Shown: piece by piece, positions 27,050 through 36,136 of the stretch | Position numbering within the stretch: position 1 is the first letter of the stretch | How the letters are laid out: every line of letters begins with the position of its first letter | Assembly: GCA_045639525.1 (NCBI GenBank) | Contig: JAZUDI010000045.1 | Location: 44,916 to 108,915 of the forward strand | DNA from: UBA1181 sp045639525 | GTDB taxonomy: Bacteria > Bacteroidota > Bacteroidia > Bacteroidales > Paludibacteraceae | Direction of reading: 5' to 3' | DNA length: 64,000 nt | Made by a program: the position numbers and the translations under genes | The notes under the pieces: generated by a model | The model's input: the letters and a program-made list of their open reading frames with translations, nothing else | Told to the model about the DNA's origin: nothing | Databases searched by the model: none

Positions 27050-28191
27050 CTGTACAAAAAGGAACAAGAGATAAACAAAAGGGTTTGATGCAGATGGGAG
27101 GTGTTTTTGTGTTCATCACGGTGATCGCCCTCTTCTTCATTTTGGATTTGGGTGACAGCGAGGAGACGCAACTTGTCGCGGAGGTGACGGAGGAGGGGTT
27201 GAATACCAATTTGCCTGATCCGAATGACCTCTATCGTTCGGGCGGAAAGATGGAGGCTGTCAGGAAAGAACACGCCCGATTGGATGGGGAGATGAGTCAA
27301 CGGAAGGCGCAGAACGCCTCTTTCGATATGTTGGCCTCGTTATGTGCACCTCCTCGCGAGGATGACCAGGAGATCCGTAAGGTCGATGTGGATGGCCTGT
27401 TGGCGAAAATAGAAAATGAAACAACTGAAATCGCGCAGGAAGAGGAGCTTGTCGTACGCCCTTCGTCAAGGGTCAGATCCTATAGAACAACCGCAAGGGA
27501 GAAGAGCCCGGAGGAGCTGATGGCGGATTCGTTGGAGCGGGAAATGGAGCGGATAAAGATCTCGTCGGCGAGAAGAAGGGTGCAGTGTGGATTGGGATCC
27601 AGTGAGGATAGCCTCTTGTTGGGATTGGGGCGTTCGCCGCAGAAGGAGGAGGTGCCGGTGGCTCAGGCGATTGTTCCAACCGTTCCGACTCGGTCAAATC
27701 GTGGTTTTGCGCAAGTGGGTGCGACAGGTCTTGGTAAAAGGAACTCGGATATCTCTGCGCAGATTCATGGAGCGCATCGAAATGTAAAGACCTCCTCGCA
27801 GGTGATGCTGCATCTGGAAGAATCCATATTTATTGACGGAGAAGAGATTCCCGCTTCTACCATTCTGTATGGCACCACCACTTTTGGAGACAGTCGTATT
27901 GAAGTGAAAATCAATAATATAAAATATAAAAATAGAATTTATCCGTTTCGCGGGATCGTTTACGACAATGATGGGGAGCGGGGACTTTACACGGGATGCA
28001 ATCTGCTGAATGAAGCGGCCAAGGATGCCGCATCCGATTCCTATCGGAAGAAGTCGGGAAGTGTGTTCGGTGCGGTTCCGGATCTGGTCAATCGTATTGC
28101 CGATAGGATGGAGGAGGCAAAACAGAAGGCGATCAGGGTGGACCATGTCGATTTGCCGGCGAACCATCGGGTGACCATTAAAATGGAATGA
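27046..28191 (+). CDS. traM: TraM-like VirB10-type protein
   Basis: 381 residues. One TM helix near residues 17-32, a long charged and probably extended periplasmic linker, then a C-terminal domain (from about 250: VMLHLEESIFIDGEEIPASTILYGTTTFG) typical of TraM/VirB10. It bridges the inner membrane to the outer-membrane ring. The linker includes KSPEELMADSLEREMERIKI, likely helical. Confidence 0.88.
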   Translation: MTVQKGTRDKQKGLMQMGGVFVFITVIALFFILDLGDSEETQLVAEVTEEGLNTNLPDPNDLYRSGGKMEAVRKEHARLDGEMSQRKAQNASFDMLASLCAPPREDDQEIRKVDVDGLLAKIENETTEIAQEEELVVRPSSRVRSYRTTAREKSPEELMADSLEREMERIKISSARRRVQCGLGSSEDSLLLGLGRSPQKEEVPVAQAIVPTVPTRSNRGFAQVGATGLGKRNSDISAQIHGAHRNVKTSSQVMLHLEESIFIDGEEIPASTILYGTTTFGDSRIEVKINNIKYKNRIYPFRGIVYDNDGERGLYTGCNLLNEAAKDAASDSYRKKSGSVFGAVPDLVNRIADRMEEAKQKAIRVDHVDLPANHRVTIKME

Positions 28192-28246
28192 ATATGACCT
28201 TAACCTATCTGCTTTGTTTGCATAAATTATTAGATAGTTTAACGTT

Positions 28247-29398
28247 ATGGTGGAATTAAACCGTAGAATCGCGCTTCAAAGAGAGGTGCTGTATGTTGTA
28301 GTGTTTTGCTTGTTTTCTCTCTTCTCCTCTCCTTTGAGGGGAGAGGGGAGAATTAAGCGTTTTGATGTCGTTGAACTGGGAGTCTCCCATGTGAAATGGG
28401 TCTATTTGAAGTTTGATGCGGAGATAAGTAACATAGACCATGGAACGTCGGATATCCAAATCGAAAAGACGAAGGTGAACTCTATTGCCCGAGTGAGGTG
28501 TTTGGTGCCCCGTTTTGACGAGACGCATGTGACATTCATCACAAAAGATGGGGATGTGCATACGTTCCACCTGCATTATGAATTGTCGCCTACCATTACC
28601 GCAGCCCGCATCCGGGGAAATGTCATCGAGCCGTCTGATGTGGTTGTGCCGATGAGGATCGAACTGTCGGATGACCGGACGTCGCATATCACATTCCCTA
28701 AAAGGGTGGTGGATATGAGCGTTGGTTGTGATTCCGCCATAGTGGACCGGGTGCCGGAGACCGATAATATGGTGATGGCGAAGTGTTATCCCTATGATAA
28801 AAGATTGTTCGAGGAGACCTCCTTGACTGTCATAACGGAAGACAAAGAACTCTATGCGTTTGATGTCGTGTACAATCGAGTTCCCTCTGTTTTGAACTTT
28901 TCGGTGGACAATGCGGACAGGGTCGGCGCAATTTTCTCCTCAATCAGTGTGAATGAGACGGAGTCGAGGATATTGGGAGAGTCTGTGATCGACAAGGGGG
29001 CCCAGATCAGTAGAGGCGTGATGGAGGGGAAGATGGTCTTTGCCTTGCAGAGCATTTTCATCAAGGGGGATGTGGTGATGTTTCACCTGGCTGTTGCCAA
29101 CAATTCGCAGATCGACTACGATGTGGACTTCATCAAATGCTTCATCACCAATCGAAAGAACATTAAAAAGCAAGCCATGCAACGAGAGGAGATACCGCCA
29201 TTGTATGAGTATGTTCGGAATGGGAAGCGGGAGTTCGTCAACTCCAAAGGGACCTACCATGTCGTTCTTTTCTATAAACGGTTTACGATTCCCGACAAGC
29301 ACGATCTTTTTTTTGAAATATTTGAGAAAAATGGCGGCCGTCATCTGCAATTCTCCATCACGAATCGAGATTTGTTGAATGCGAAAGTGTTGAAATAG
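28247..29398 (+). CDS. traN: TraN-like (DUF4138) VirB9-type protein
   Basis: 383 residues, exported (hydrophobic segment about 15-30). Beta-rich throughout. The C-terminal third (ISRGVMEGKMVFALQSIFIKGD ... FHLAVANNSQIDYDVDFIK) matches the DUF4138 region of TraN. With TraM it would form the outer-membrane core complex. A 55-bp gap separates it from traM. Confidence 0.85.
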   Translation: MVELNRRIALQREVLYVVVFCLFSLFSSPLRGEGRIKRFDVVELGVSHVKWVYLKFDAEISNIDHGTSDIQIEKTKVNSIARVRCLVPRFDETHVTFITKDGDVHTFHLHYELSPTITAARIRGNVIEPSDVVVPMRIELSDDRTSHITFPKRVVDMSVGCDSAIVDRVPETDNMVMAKCYPYDKRLFEETSLTVITEDKELYAFDVVYNRVPSVLNFSVDNADRVGAIFSSISVNETESRILGESVIDKGAQISRGVMEGKMVFALQSIFIKGDVVMFHLAVANNSQIDYDVDFIKCFITNRKNIKKQAMQREEIPPLYEYVRNGKREFVNSKGTYHVVLFYKRFTIPDKHDLFFEIFEKNGGRHLQFSITNRDLLNAKVLK

Positions 29399-29420
29399 AG
29401 TTATAATTGTAAAATATATT

Positions 29421-32078
29421 ATGGAGCAAAATACCCAAGAGGGAAACAAGAAAGGGTTGGATTTCGTTCGGGCGATTGGGGCCATTTTTTATCTGCTTAA
29501 CCTATATTGGTTCAGCGCCCCCCTGCTATTCCGAGTTCTTCCTCCCCAATTCGTCGAACACACCTACGGATTCCTGCAATTGGTCAATGAGCGGTTGTTG
29601 CTGTTCCGTCATCCCTATCTGACACTTATATTGGCGCTCTTTTTCATCGGATTGTATGGCTGGGCGGAGAGAGGGAAAAAGGAGGAGAGGGCGCAACTTA
29701 CGCCGCTACTTCGTCCCGTTTGTTCGCTTTTAGAGTACTGCGGCGTCGTCGATAGAGGCGAAGAGGGCCGGGTGGAAGAGGAGAATGACAATGGACAAGT
29801 TGTGACCAAAATACGTCTGGTGAGGGTCGAGGGGTGGTGCATTGTAGCCTTGGGTATCTTACTAGTGCTCGTAAGCCCTGTGGCCTTGAAGATTAGGATG
29901 CCGCTTTTGATGACTGCTTTGTACATTCTGTTGAGTGGTATGGGAATCCTCTATTTCGTCTTGGGTTGTAACTACATCCATAAGGTCAGCCGTAGTTTCG
30001 GTGTGACGGATAGCGAGTCGGAGGAGTCTTTCAAGCAAAACGAGAAGTTGATCGACAATCCCTATTCCATCAATCTCAAAACCCAATATAAATTCAAGGG
30101 AGAGGTGCGCAGTGGCTGGATCAATGTGGTGAATCCCTTCCGTGCCACCAGCGTACTGGGAACTCCTGGATCAGGAAAGACCTATGCGGTCATCAATGAA
30201 TTCATTCGTCAGCACCTCCGCAAAAATTTTACGATGTATTGCTACGATTTTAAGTTTCCTGACCTCTCCACGTTGGTGTATAACCATATGCGTTGGAACG
30301 AGTCGCAATTCATTAGGCGGTATGGGGTGAAGCCTCAATTTTGTGTCATCAATTTTGATGATCCTCGTCGTTCGTTGAGGTGCAATCCGATTGATCCGAG
30401 GTTTATGAACGACATTACGGATGCCTATGATAGTGCCTACACCATTATGCTAAACCTGAATAAGAGTTGGGCCCAGAAACAGGGTGATTTCTTTGTGGAG
30501 TCGCCGATCAACTACTTAACCGCCTCCATTTGGTACCTCAAAGAGACGGAGGGAGGAAAGTATTGCACCCTTCCTCATGTCATCGAGTGGATCAATGCGA
30601 AGTATGGGGATTGTATTCCCTTGATGAGTATGAATCCAAGTCTGGTCAATTATATGTCCGTCTTTATGGAGGCGTGGGAAGGGGGCGCGCAAGATCAGTT
30701 GCAGGGGCAGATCGCCTCGGTTCGTATTCCTCTCTCCCGCATCAGCTCTCCACAACTATATTGGGTGATGACGGGCAATGATTTCACTTTGGATTTGAAT
30801 AATCCGGAAGCTCCCAAAATATTGTGTGTGGGCAATAATCCCGAAAAGAAGGATATCTACGCCACTGCGTTGGGTCTCTACAATGGCCGTATCGTGAAGG
30901 TGATTAACAAGAAGGGGCGCCATCCGATTTCGCTGATTATTGATGAGCTGCCTACCATATATTTCAGAGGGCTGGACAATCTCATTGCGACGGCCCGCTC
31001 CAACAAAGTGTCGGTTTGCTTGGGCTATCAGGATTTCACCCAGCTGATCAGGGATTATGGCGAGAAGGAGGCGAAGGCTATCATCAATACGATAGGCAAT
31101 ATTTTCAGTGGACAGGTGACGGGTGATACGGCCGACCAATTGGAGAAGCGGTTTGGCAAGAATATGCAACGGCGAAAGAGCCAAAGTTATTCATCTTCGG
31201 GAGTCTCCACCAGCATCAGTGAACAGAACGACACGATGATCCCCGCCTCGAAAATCTCCACCTTGACGCAAGGTACCTTTATCGGCGCCGTGGCTGATAA
31301 TTTCGGAGAGGAGATTTCCGAGAAGATATTCAATGCGAAGATATTGGTTGATCAGCCGTCGGTCGAAGAGGAGGAGCGGAACTTGCAGCCGTTGCCTCTC
31401 TTTTATCGGTTCGATTCGCCGGAGGAGGTGGAGGAATTAAAACGATTCACCATATCTTTCTTGCGGAGTTTCAGTGTGGTGGCGTGTGAAATGGAGTGCG
31501 GTTTGCGTGAAGTTCTATCTCTTGATAGCGCCCAACCGACGCTCTTCTTGGAACGCTTTTTACCCCTTTCGAAGGAGTTGGGCGAGCGAGGCGTCTCTTT
31601 GTCGCGGGTTGCGGAGGAGTTGTTGGCGCAAGTCTCCTCCTCTCTTGCCGAAGGAAGTGTTGGTGACGTACGAAAATTGTTGGTGGGCTTTATCAAGGAA
31701 CCGATGGTGACCCAATGGCTAGTTGCCGAAAAGAGTTTTGAGCGGAATAAATACGCGAAAGAGGGGTTGGCGTTAGGCGATACGATGCGGACCCTTATCG
31801 AGGCGACCGACCGCTGCGGCGAGGATGTGGAGGCGCTTTCGGCAGCTGTGATGCCTTATCTGCGGGAGATAGTCCGTTACTTCTCCATATTATCCTCCTT
31901 CCCGCAAGAGGTCTCCGCCATCCAGGAGCGGACCATGCAGGCGACGCTGAAAAAGCAGGAGGAGCAGGTGCGTGCCGATATCAAAGGGCTTATCGAACGT
32001 CAATTAAAGATACTTGATAGCGATCCCCAATGGAGCGAATTGTCTCGCAGACGAAGGGATGCGTTGGGAATTGAATAG
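29421..32078 (+). CDS. VirD4-type coupling ATPase with extended C-terminus
   Basis: 885 residues. The N-terminus has several TM helices, including LNLYWFSAP as in YWFCY-domain coupling proteins of Bacteroidota. Walker A GTPGSGKT starts at about residue 247, and Walker B is in LIIDELPTIYF near 507. After the ATPase core (to about 640) a helical, charged extension of about 240 residues follows. The family recruits substrates to the channel. Usually it is paired with a relaxase, but none is present here, so its substrate is open. Confidence 0.88.
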   Translation: MEQNTQEGNKKGLDFVRAIGAIFYLLNLYWFSAPLLFRVLPPQFVEHTYGFLQLVNERLLLFRHPYLTLILALFFIGLYGWAERGKKEERAQLTPLLRPVCSLLEYCGVVDRGEEGRVEEENDNGQVVTKIRLVRVEGWCIVALGILLVLVSPVALKIRMPLLMTALYILLSGMGILYFVLGCNYIHKVSRSFGVTDSESEESFKQNEKLIDNPYSINLKTQYKFKGEVRSGWINVVNPFRATSVLGTPGSGKTYAVINEFIRQHLRKNFTMYCYDFKFPDLSTLVYNHMRWNESQFIRRYGVKPQFCVINFDDPRRSLRCNPIDPRFMNDITDAYDSAYTIMLNLNKSWAQKQGDFFVESPINYLTASIWYLKETEGGKYCTLPHVIEWINAKYGDCIPLMSMNPSLVNYMSVFMEAWEGGAQDQLQGQIASVRIPLSRISSPQLYWVMTGNDFTLDLNNPEAPKILCVGNNPEKKDIYATALGLYNGRIVKVINKKGRHPISLIIDELPTIYFRGLDNLIATARSNKVSVCLGYQDFTQLIRDYGEKEAKAIINTIGNIFSGQVTGDTADQLEKRFGKNMQRRKSQSYSSSGVSTSISEQNDTMIPASKISTLTQGTFIGAVADNFGEEISEKIFNAKILVDQPSVEEEERNLQPLPLFYRFDSPEEVEELKRFTISFLRSFSVVACEMECGLREVLSLDSAQPTLFLERFLPLSKELGERGVSLSRVAEELLAQVSSSLAEGSVGDVRKLLVGFIKEPMVTQWLVAEKSFERNKYAKEGLALGDTMRTLIEATDRCGEDVEALSAAVMPYLREIVRYFSILSSFPQEVSAIQERTMQATLKKQEEQVRADIKGLIERQLKILDSDPQWSELSRRRRDALGIE

Positions 32079-32216
32079 GTTTTGTCGGTGAAAATAGCGG
32101 ATTCGTCGAGTCTGTTTGTGAAAGCCCCAAGATTGCGCTAAACTTGCATCATAAGCTAATCAACAACTCAATAAACGATAAAACGTTATACATACACTAG
32201 CAATTAATAAAACTAC

Positions 32217-32257
32217 TTAGCCGCTCGACGACGTGATGTCATCGGGCGGTTTTTTGT
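32217..32257 (+). terminator. Terminator ending the tra operon
   Basis: GCCGC ... GCGG with an inner GATG/CATC pair, followed by TTTTTTG. The preceding 140 bp after the coupling protein hold no gene. Confidence 0.7.
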
Positions 32258-32273
32258 TATCCACAATTTATTG

Positions 32274-32281
32274 TATATTTG
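32274..32281 (+). promoter_or_regulatory. Promoter box of the ammonia-lyase gene
   Basis: TATATTTG, with TTTG at 32253-32256 (17-nt spacer) inside the terminator T run. Transcription starts about 25 nt before the ATG. Confidence 0.55.
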
Positions 32282-32311
32282 CGTTCTAAATAAGACAACA
32301 ATTCTAAGGAG

Positions 32312-33841
32312 ATGGGAAAAGAGATAGAATACATTTCGTTGAAGGACATTGAGTCTATTCTCTTCGATGGTGAGAAGTTGGCATTTACCTCGAACATCAA
32401 AGAGAGAGTTCGGAAGAGTTATGAGTTTTTGGAGGAGTTCTCCAAAGACCGTGTCATTTATGGTATCAATACCGGATTTGGTCCGATGGCACAATATCGT
32501 GTGAGTGATGGTGAGCGAGTTCAATTGCAATATAACATCATTCGTAGCCACTCTGCGGGTGCGGGAAATCCGTTGCCTAATATCTATGTGAAGGCAGCGA
32601 TGATCGCCCGCATAGGAACCTTTATCCAAGGTGAGTCGGGTGTGCATCCTGAATTGGTGGATTTGTTGGCGAATTTTATCAACAATGATATCTTCCCATT
32701 TATTCCTGAGCACGGAAGCGTGGGTTCTAGCGGTGACTTGGTGCAGTTAGCGCACATGGCTCTCACCTTGATCGGAGAGGGACAAGTGAACTACGACGGA
32801 AAGTTCCAACCCTCTGCGGATGTCTTGAAGAAATTGGGTCTCAAGCCATTGGGCATTCATGTGCGGGAAGGTTTGTCCGTGACAAACGGAACCTCCTTCA
32901 TGACCGGTATCGGTTTGATTAACTTGTTCGATGCGAAACGCTTGTTACAGTGGGCGGTGATCGCCTCTGTGATGGTGAACGAAATCGCCTCTTCCTATGA
33001 TGATTTCATGGCCGAGAAGTTGAACCAAGTTCGTCGCCAACCGGGCCAAAGCGAGATCGCGAAGCGGTTGCGTGAGTGGAGTGCGGGTAGCCAGTGCATG
33101 CTCAGCAGAGAGAAGGAATTGTATGATAATGGCCACCAAAACGAGAGCGTATTCAAGCACAAAGTGCAACCATACTATTCCCTCCGTTGTGTGCCTCAAA
33201 TCCTAGGTCCGGTTTTGGAGACCTTGGAGAATGTGGCGAGGGTGTTGGAGAACGAGGTGAACTCCGCTACCGACAACCCAATCGTGGATGTGGATACCCA
33301 AACGGTTTACCACGGAGGAAACTTCCACGGCGATTATGTATCGTTCGAGATGGATAAGTTGAAGATCGCCATCACGAAGTTGACGATGTTGATGGAGCGA
33401 CAAATGAACTATTTGTTCCATGACCGTATCAATGGAATCCTTCCTCCGTTCGTCAATATGGGTGTGCTTGGCTTGAACTATGGTATGCAGGCTTGCCAAT
33501 TTACGGCAACCTCTACTACCGCTGAGTGCCAAACGCTCTCCAACTCCATGTATGTCCACTCAATCCCTAACAACAATGACAACCAGGACGTCGTCAGCAT
33601 GGGTACCAACTCCGCGTTGTTGGCGAAGCGAGTGGTGGACAATGCTTATCAGGTGATGGCCATCCATTTCATGTCCATTGCGCAAGGTATCGACTGTTTG
33701 GACGCTGCGTCCAAGTTGTCGCCTAAGACGAAGAAGATATACGACGAGATCCGAGCCTTCTTCCCTAAGTTCGTGGATGACACCACTAAGTACGAGGATA
33801 TCGCGAAGATGCAGGAGTATTTGAGAGGAAAACGATTCTAA
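32312..33841 (+). CDS. hutH: HAL/PAL/TAL-family aromatic amino acid ammonia-lyase with SSG in place of ASG
   Basis: 509 residues. Full-length MIO-type lyase with VIYGINTGFGPMAQY (about 50-64), RSHSAGAGNP, QPYYSLRCVPQILGP, NSATDNPIVD and HSIPNNNDNQDVVSMG. It resembles the tyrosine ammonia-lyases of flexirubin producers more than hut-pathway HutH; the His in RSHS is the residue linked to tyrosine preference. The tripeptide that cyclises to the MIO cofactor is normally Ala-Ser-Gly, but here it is Ser139-Ser140-Gly141 (TCT AGC GGT). All other core residues are kept, so the enzyme is probably active, forming p-coumarate from tyrosine. fabG and lolA follow. The symbol denotes family only. Confidence 0.82.
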   Translation: MGKEIEYISLKDIESILFDGEKLAFTSNIKERVRKSYEFLEEFSKDRVIYGINTGFGPMAQYRVSDGERVQLQYNIIRSHSAGAGNPLPNIYVKAAMIARIGTFIQGESGVHPELVDLLANFINNDIFPFIPEHGSVGSSGDLVQLAHMALTLIGEGQVNYDGKFQPSADVLKKLGLKPLGIHVREGLSVTNGTSFMTGIGLINLFDAKRLLQWAVIASVMVNEIASSYDDFMAEKLNQVRRQPGQSEIAKRLREWSAGSQCMLSREKELYDNGHQNESVFKHKVQPYYSLRCVPQILGPVLETLENVARVLENEVNSATDNPIVDVDTQTVYHGGNFHGDYVSFEMDKLKIAITKLTMLMERQMNYLFHDRINGILPPFVNMGVLGLNYGMQACQFTATSTTAECQTLSNSMYVHSIPNNNDNQDVVSMGTNSALLAKRVVDNAYQVMAIHFMSIAQGIDCLDAASKLSPKTKKIYDEIRAFFPKFVDDTTKYEDIAKMQEYLRGKRF

Positions 33842-33990
33842 TCCCCGTGCCCTTTCGTCGATCGAAAAGGGCGGTTGGGCGACAAAATGATGGTTTGTGG
33901 AGATAATAATTCCTTTTTCATGGGGGAATACATATCTTTACCCCGTCATGAATCGAGGAATAACGTAAAATAACTATTAAAAATAAATAG

Positions 33991-34719
33991 ATGAAAGTAG
34001 CATTAGTAACAGGCGCATCAAGAGGTATTGGCCGCGCGTGCGCAGTGAAGTTGGCCGAGATGGGTTATTACATCATCATTAATTTCCAATCCAACGAGGC
34101 AGAGGCTTTGAATACGTTGAAGTTGGTCCAAGAGAAGGGATCTAACGGAGAGGTCATGAAATTTGACGTGGCTGATGCGTCGGAGGTAGAGAAATCTATC
34201 CAAGATTGGCAAGAGGCACACGCTGGTGAATATATCGAGTGTTTGGTGAACAATGCGGGTGTCCGTCGAGACGGACTCCTTTTTATGATGTCCAATGAGG
34301 ACTGGAATAAGGTGTTGGATACCAGCTTGAACGGTTTTATGTATACTACCAGAGCGGTGATTCAACCTATGTTGAGAAAGAAGAAGGGTCGTATTGTGAA
34401 TATGGTTTCTTTGTCAGGTCAAAAGGGATTGCCTGGCCAAACCAACTACTCCGCCGCTAAGGGTGCTGTGATGTCGGCAACCAAGGCATTGGCGCAAGAG
34501 GTGGCTCGTAAGGGCGTGACAGTGAATGCGGTAGCTCCTGGTTTTGTGCGTAGCGACATGACCAAGGATTTGAACGAGGCTGAATTGAAGACCCAAATTC
34601 CGATGAACAGATTCGGAGAGCCTGAGGAGATTGCGGCTACTGTCGGATTCTTGGTATCTGATGAGGCCTCTTACATCACAGGTCAAATCATCGGTGTAAA
34701 CGGTGGTCTTTATACTTAA
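33991..34719 (+). CDS. fabG: FabG-type 3-oxoacyl-ACP reductase
   Basis: 242 residues. Classical SDR: TGASRGIG at 7-14, NNAG in LVNNAGVRRDG, catalytic Ser in VSLSGQKG and YSAAK. It reduces 3-oxoacyl-ACP with NADPH. Its place between an ammonia-lyase and lolA suggests a dedicated polyene or lipid pathway rather than the main fatty-acid gene set. Confidence 0.88.
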   Translation: MKVALVTGASRGIGRACAVKLAEMGYYIIINFQSNEAEALNTLKLVQEKGSNGEVMKFDVADASEVEKSIQDWQEAHAGEYIECLVNNAGVRRDGLLFMMSNEDWNKVLDTSLNGFMYTTRAVIQPMLRKKKGRIVNMVSLSGQKGLPGQTNYSAAKGAVMSATKALAQEVARKGVTVNAVAPGFVRSDMTKDLNEAELKTQIPMNRFGEPEEIAATVGFLVSDEASYITGQIIGVNGGLYT

Positions 34720-34782
34720 TAGGAATTTTAAAACAGGCGGGCAACCGCCATGCCATTATTAATAACTTAATTTCAAAGGCAT

Positions 34783-35439
34783 ATGAAGAAGATTTTAGTA
34801 ATAGCGGCTACAATGTTGGCGTCTTTGTCGTTTTCAGTTATGCAAGCGGCAACCCCAGTGAGTGATGTTGAGGGACTCAAGGCGAAAATGCAGGCGAGCG
34901 CGGAAAAGATAACCAGTATCCAAAGCGACTTCACACAGGAGAAGTATGTTTCGGTAATGGCCAGCACCATGAAGTCTTCCGGTAAGTTCTACTACCAAAA
35001 GACAGACAAGGTGAAGTTGGAATATACAGTGCCTTTCAAGCAGGATTTGGTGATGAATGGCACCAAGTTGATGATGAAGGCTAATGGTGGAAAGCCGATG
35101 ATCATGGATGCGGCGTCCAACCCGATGATGGCTGAGTTGAAGAAGGTGATTTCCGCATGTATGAGCGGTAACATCGCTAATATCGGTGATAACTATAAGA
35201 TGACCTATTTCGTGGATGGTTCCAACTATCTCATCGAGATCGTTCCTCAAAGCGCCGATATCAAGAAGTTCGCCGAGAAGGTGGATCTCTATCTCGACTC
35301 TTCTGATTTCACGGTGGTTAGAATGCGTATGATTGAGGCGAAGAAGCCTAACCAATCAAAGAACGACTACACAGACTATACCTTCACCAACAAGAAGAAG
35401 AACGCGGCGATCGCCGAGTCTGTATTCGCGATTAAATAA
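34783..35439 (+). CDS. LolA-like outer-membrane lipoprotein carrier
   Basis: 218 residues with a signal peptide (ends MQAATP). The segments KITSIQSDFTQEKYVSVM, GKFYYQKTDKVKLEYTVPF and VDLYLDSSDFTVVRMRM are LolA-family features. It is a periplasmic carrier of lipidated cargo. LolA-like genes are regular members of aryl-polyene clusters, where they are thought to move the product to the outer membrane. It precedes the lipoprotein gene by 8 nt. Confidence 0.85.
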   Translation: MKKILVIAATMLASLSFSVMQAATPVSDVEGLKAKMQASAEKITSIQSDFTQEKYVSVMASTMKSSGKFYYQKTDKVKLEYTVPFKQDLVMNGTKLMMKANGGKPMIMDAASNPMMAELKKVISACMSGNIANIGDNYKMTYFVDGSNYLIEIVPQSADIKKFAEKVDLYLDSSDFTVVRMRMIEAKKPNQSKNDYTDYTFTNKKKNAAIAESVFAIK

Positions 35440-35447
35440 TAGGCGGA

Positions 35448-36098
35448 ATGGTGAAGAAGTCAATCATCCTAATGGTCATTTTGATGGGGTTGGTGGGTTG
35501 TACGCCCCAGATCTTCAACAAGTCTGGCATGCGTCCCACTACCTCCGTCAAGATGCACCGATCCAATTTGATGCCTGTTTACGACGAGTATGACGCTGCG
35601 CGTTACTACATGGCGCAGGTCGATTTCAAGGATAAAAATTTATCGGGCATATTGGCGCTCTCCAAGGAGTCGGACGCTCCCCGCAGGTTCCGAATGGTGA
35701 TGATGACGCCGTTTGGAATACCATTGTTCGATTTCTCTCTGTCGCAGGATAGTTTTATCGTCAATAGTTGCGTAGAGCAGATGAACAAAAAGATTGTGCT
35801 CAATATGTTGGAGCGGGATTTCAAAGCCTTGCTGATGTTGGATGTCCCTGAAACATTCCCTGGCGTGGTTTATATGCCGGTGAAGCCGAATGGCAGATGG
35901 GGATACAGCGTCAACACCCGTAAGGGCGGCAACAATTACATTCTATACGAAAGAGAGAACGGGTTGCTTCGCGTTATCCAAAACGGAGGGGCGCTCAAAC
36001 GTATGAATGCGGCGTTTGATTCCCAGTCGGCGGTCATTGATCACCCTAAATTGGGATTCAAGATGACGCTTACATTGATGCCTAAGGCGGAAGAGTAG
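35448..36098 (+). CDS. Outer-membrane lipoprotein, LolB/DUF3261-like position
   Basis: 216 residues. The lipoprotein signal ends GLVGC (Cys18). The mature part is beta-rich (FRMVMMTPFGIPLFDFSLSQD) with a basic stretch near the middle. The tight link to lolA and the general shape suggest a LolB- or DUF3261-like acceptor. The family assignment is tentative. Confidence 0.55.
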   Translation: MVKKSIILMVILMGLVGCTPQIFNKSGMRPTTSVKMHRSNLMPVYDEYDAARYYMAQVDFKDKNLSGILALSKESDAPRRFRMVMMTPFGIPLFDFSLSQDSFIVNSCVEQMNKKIVLNMLERDFKALLMLDVPETFPGVVYMPVKPNGRWGYSVNTRKGGNNYILYERENGLLRVIQNGGALKRMNAAFDSQSAVIDHPKLGFKMTLTLMPKAEE

Positions 36099-36136
36099 AA
36101 AGATTGGTCGTTTGTTTTAAAGTATATGTGTTTGTT

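Noticed and set aside
28195..28254. Small frame between traM and traN
   Set aside because: It has no ribosome-binding site, overlaps the traN start and shows no conserved feature.
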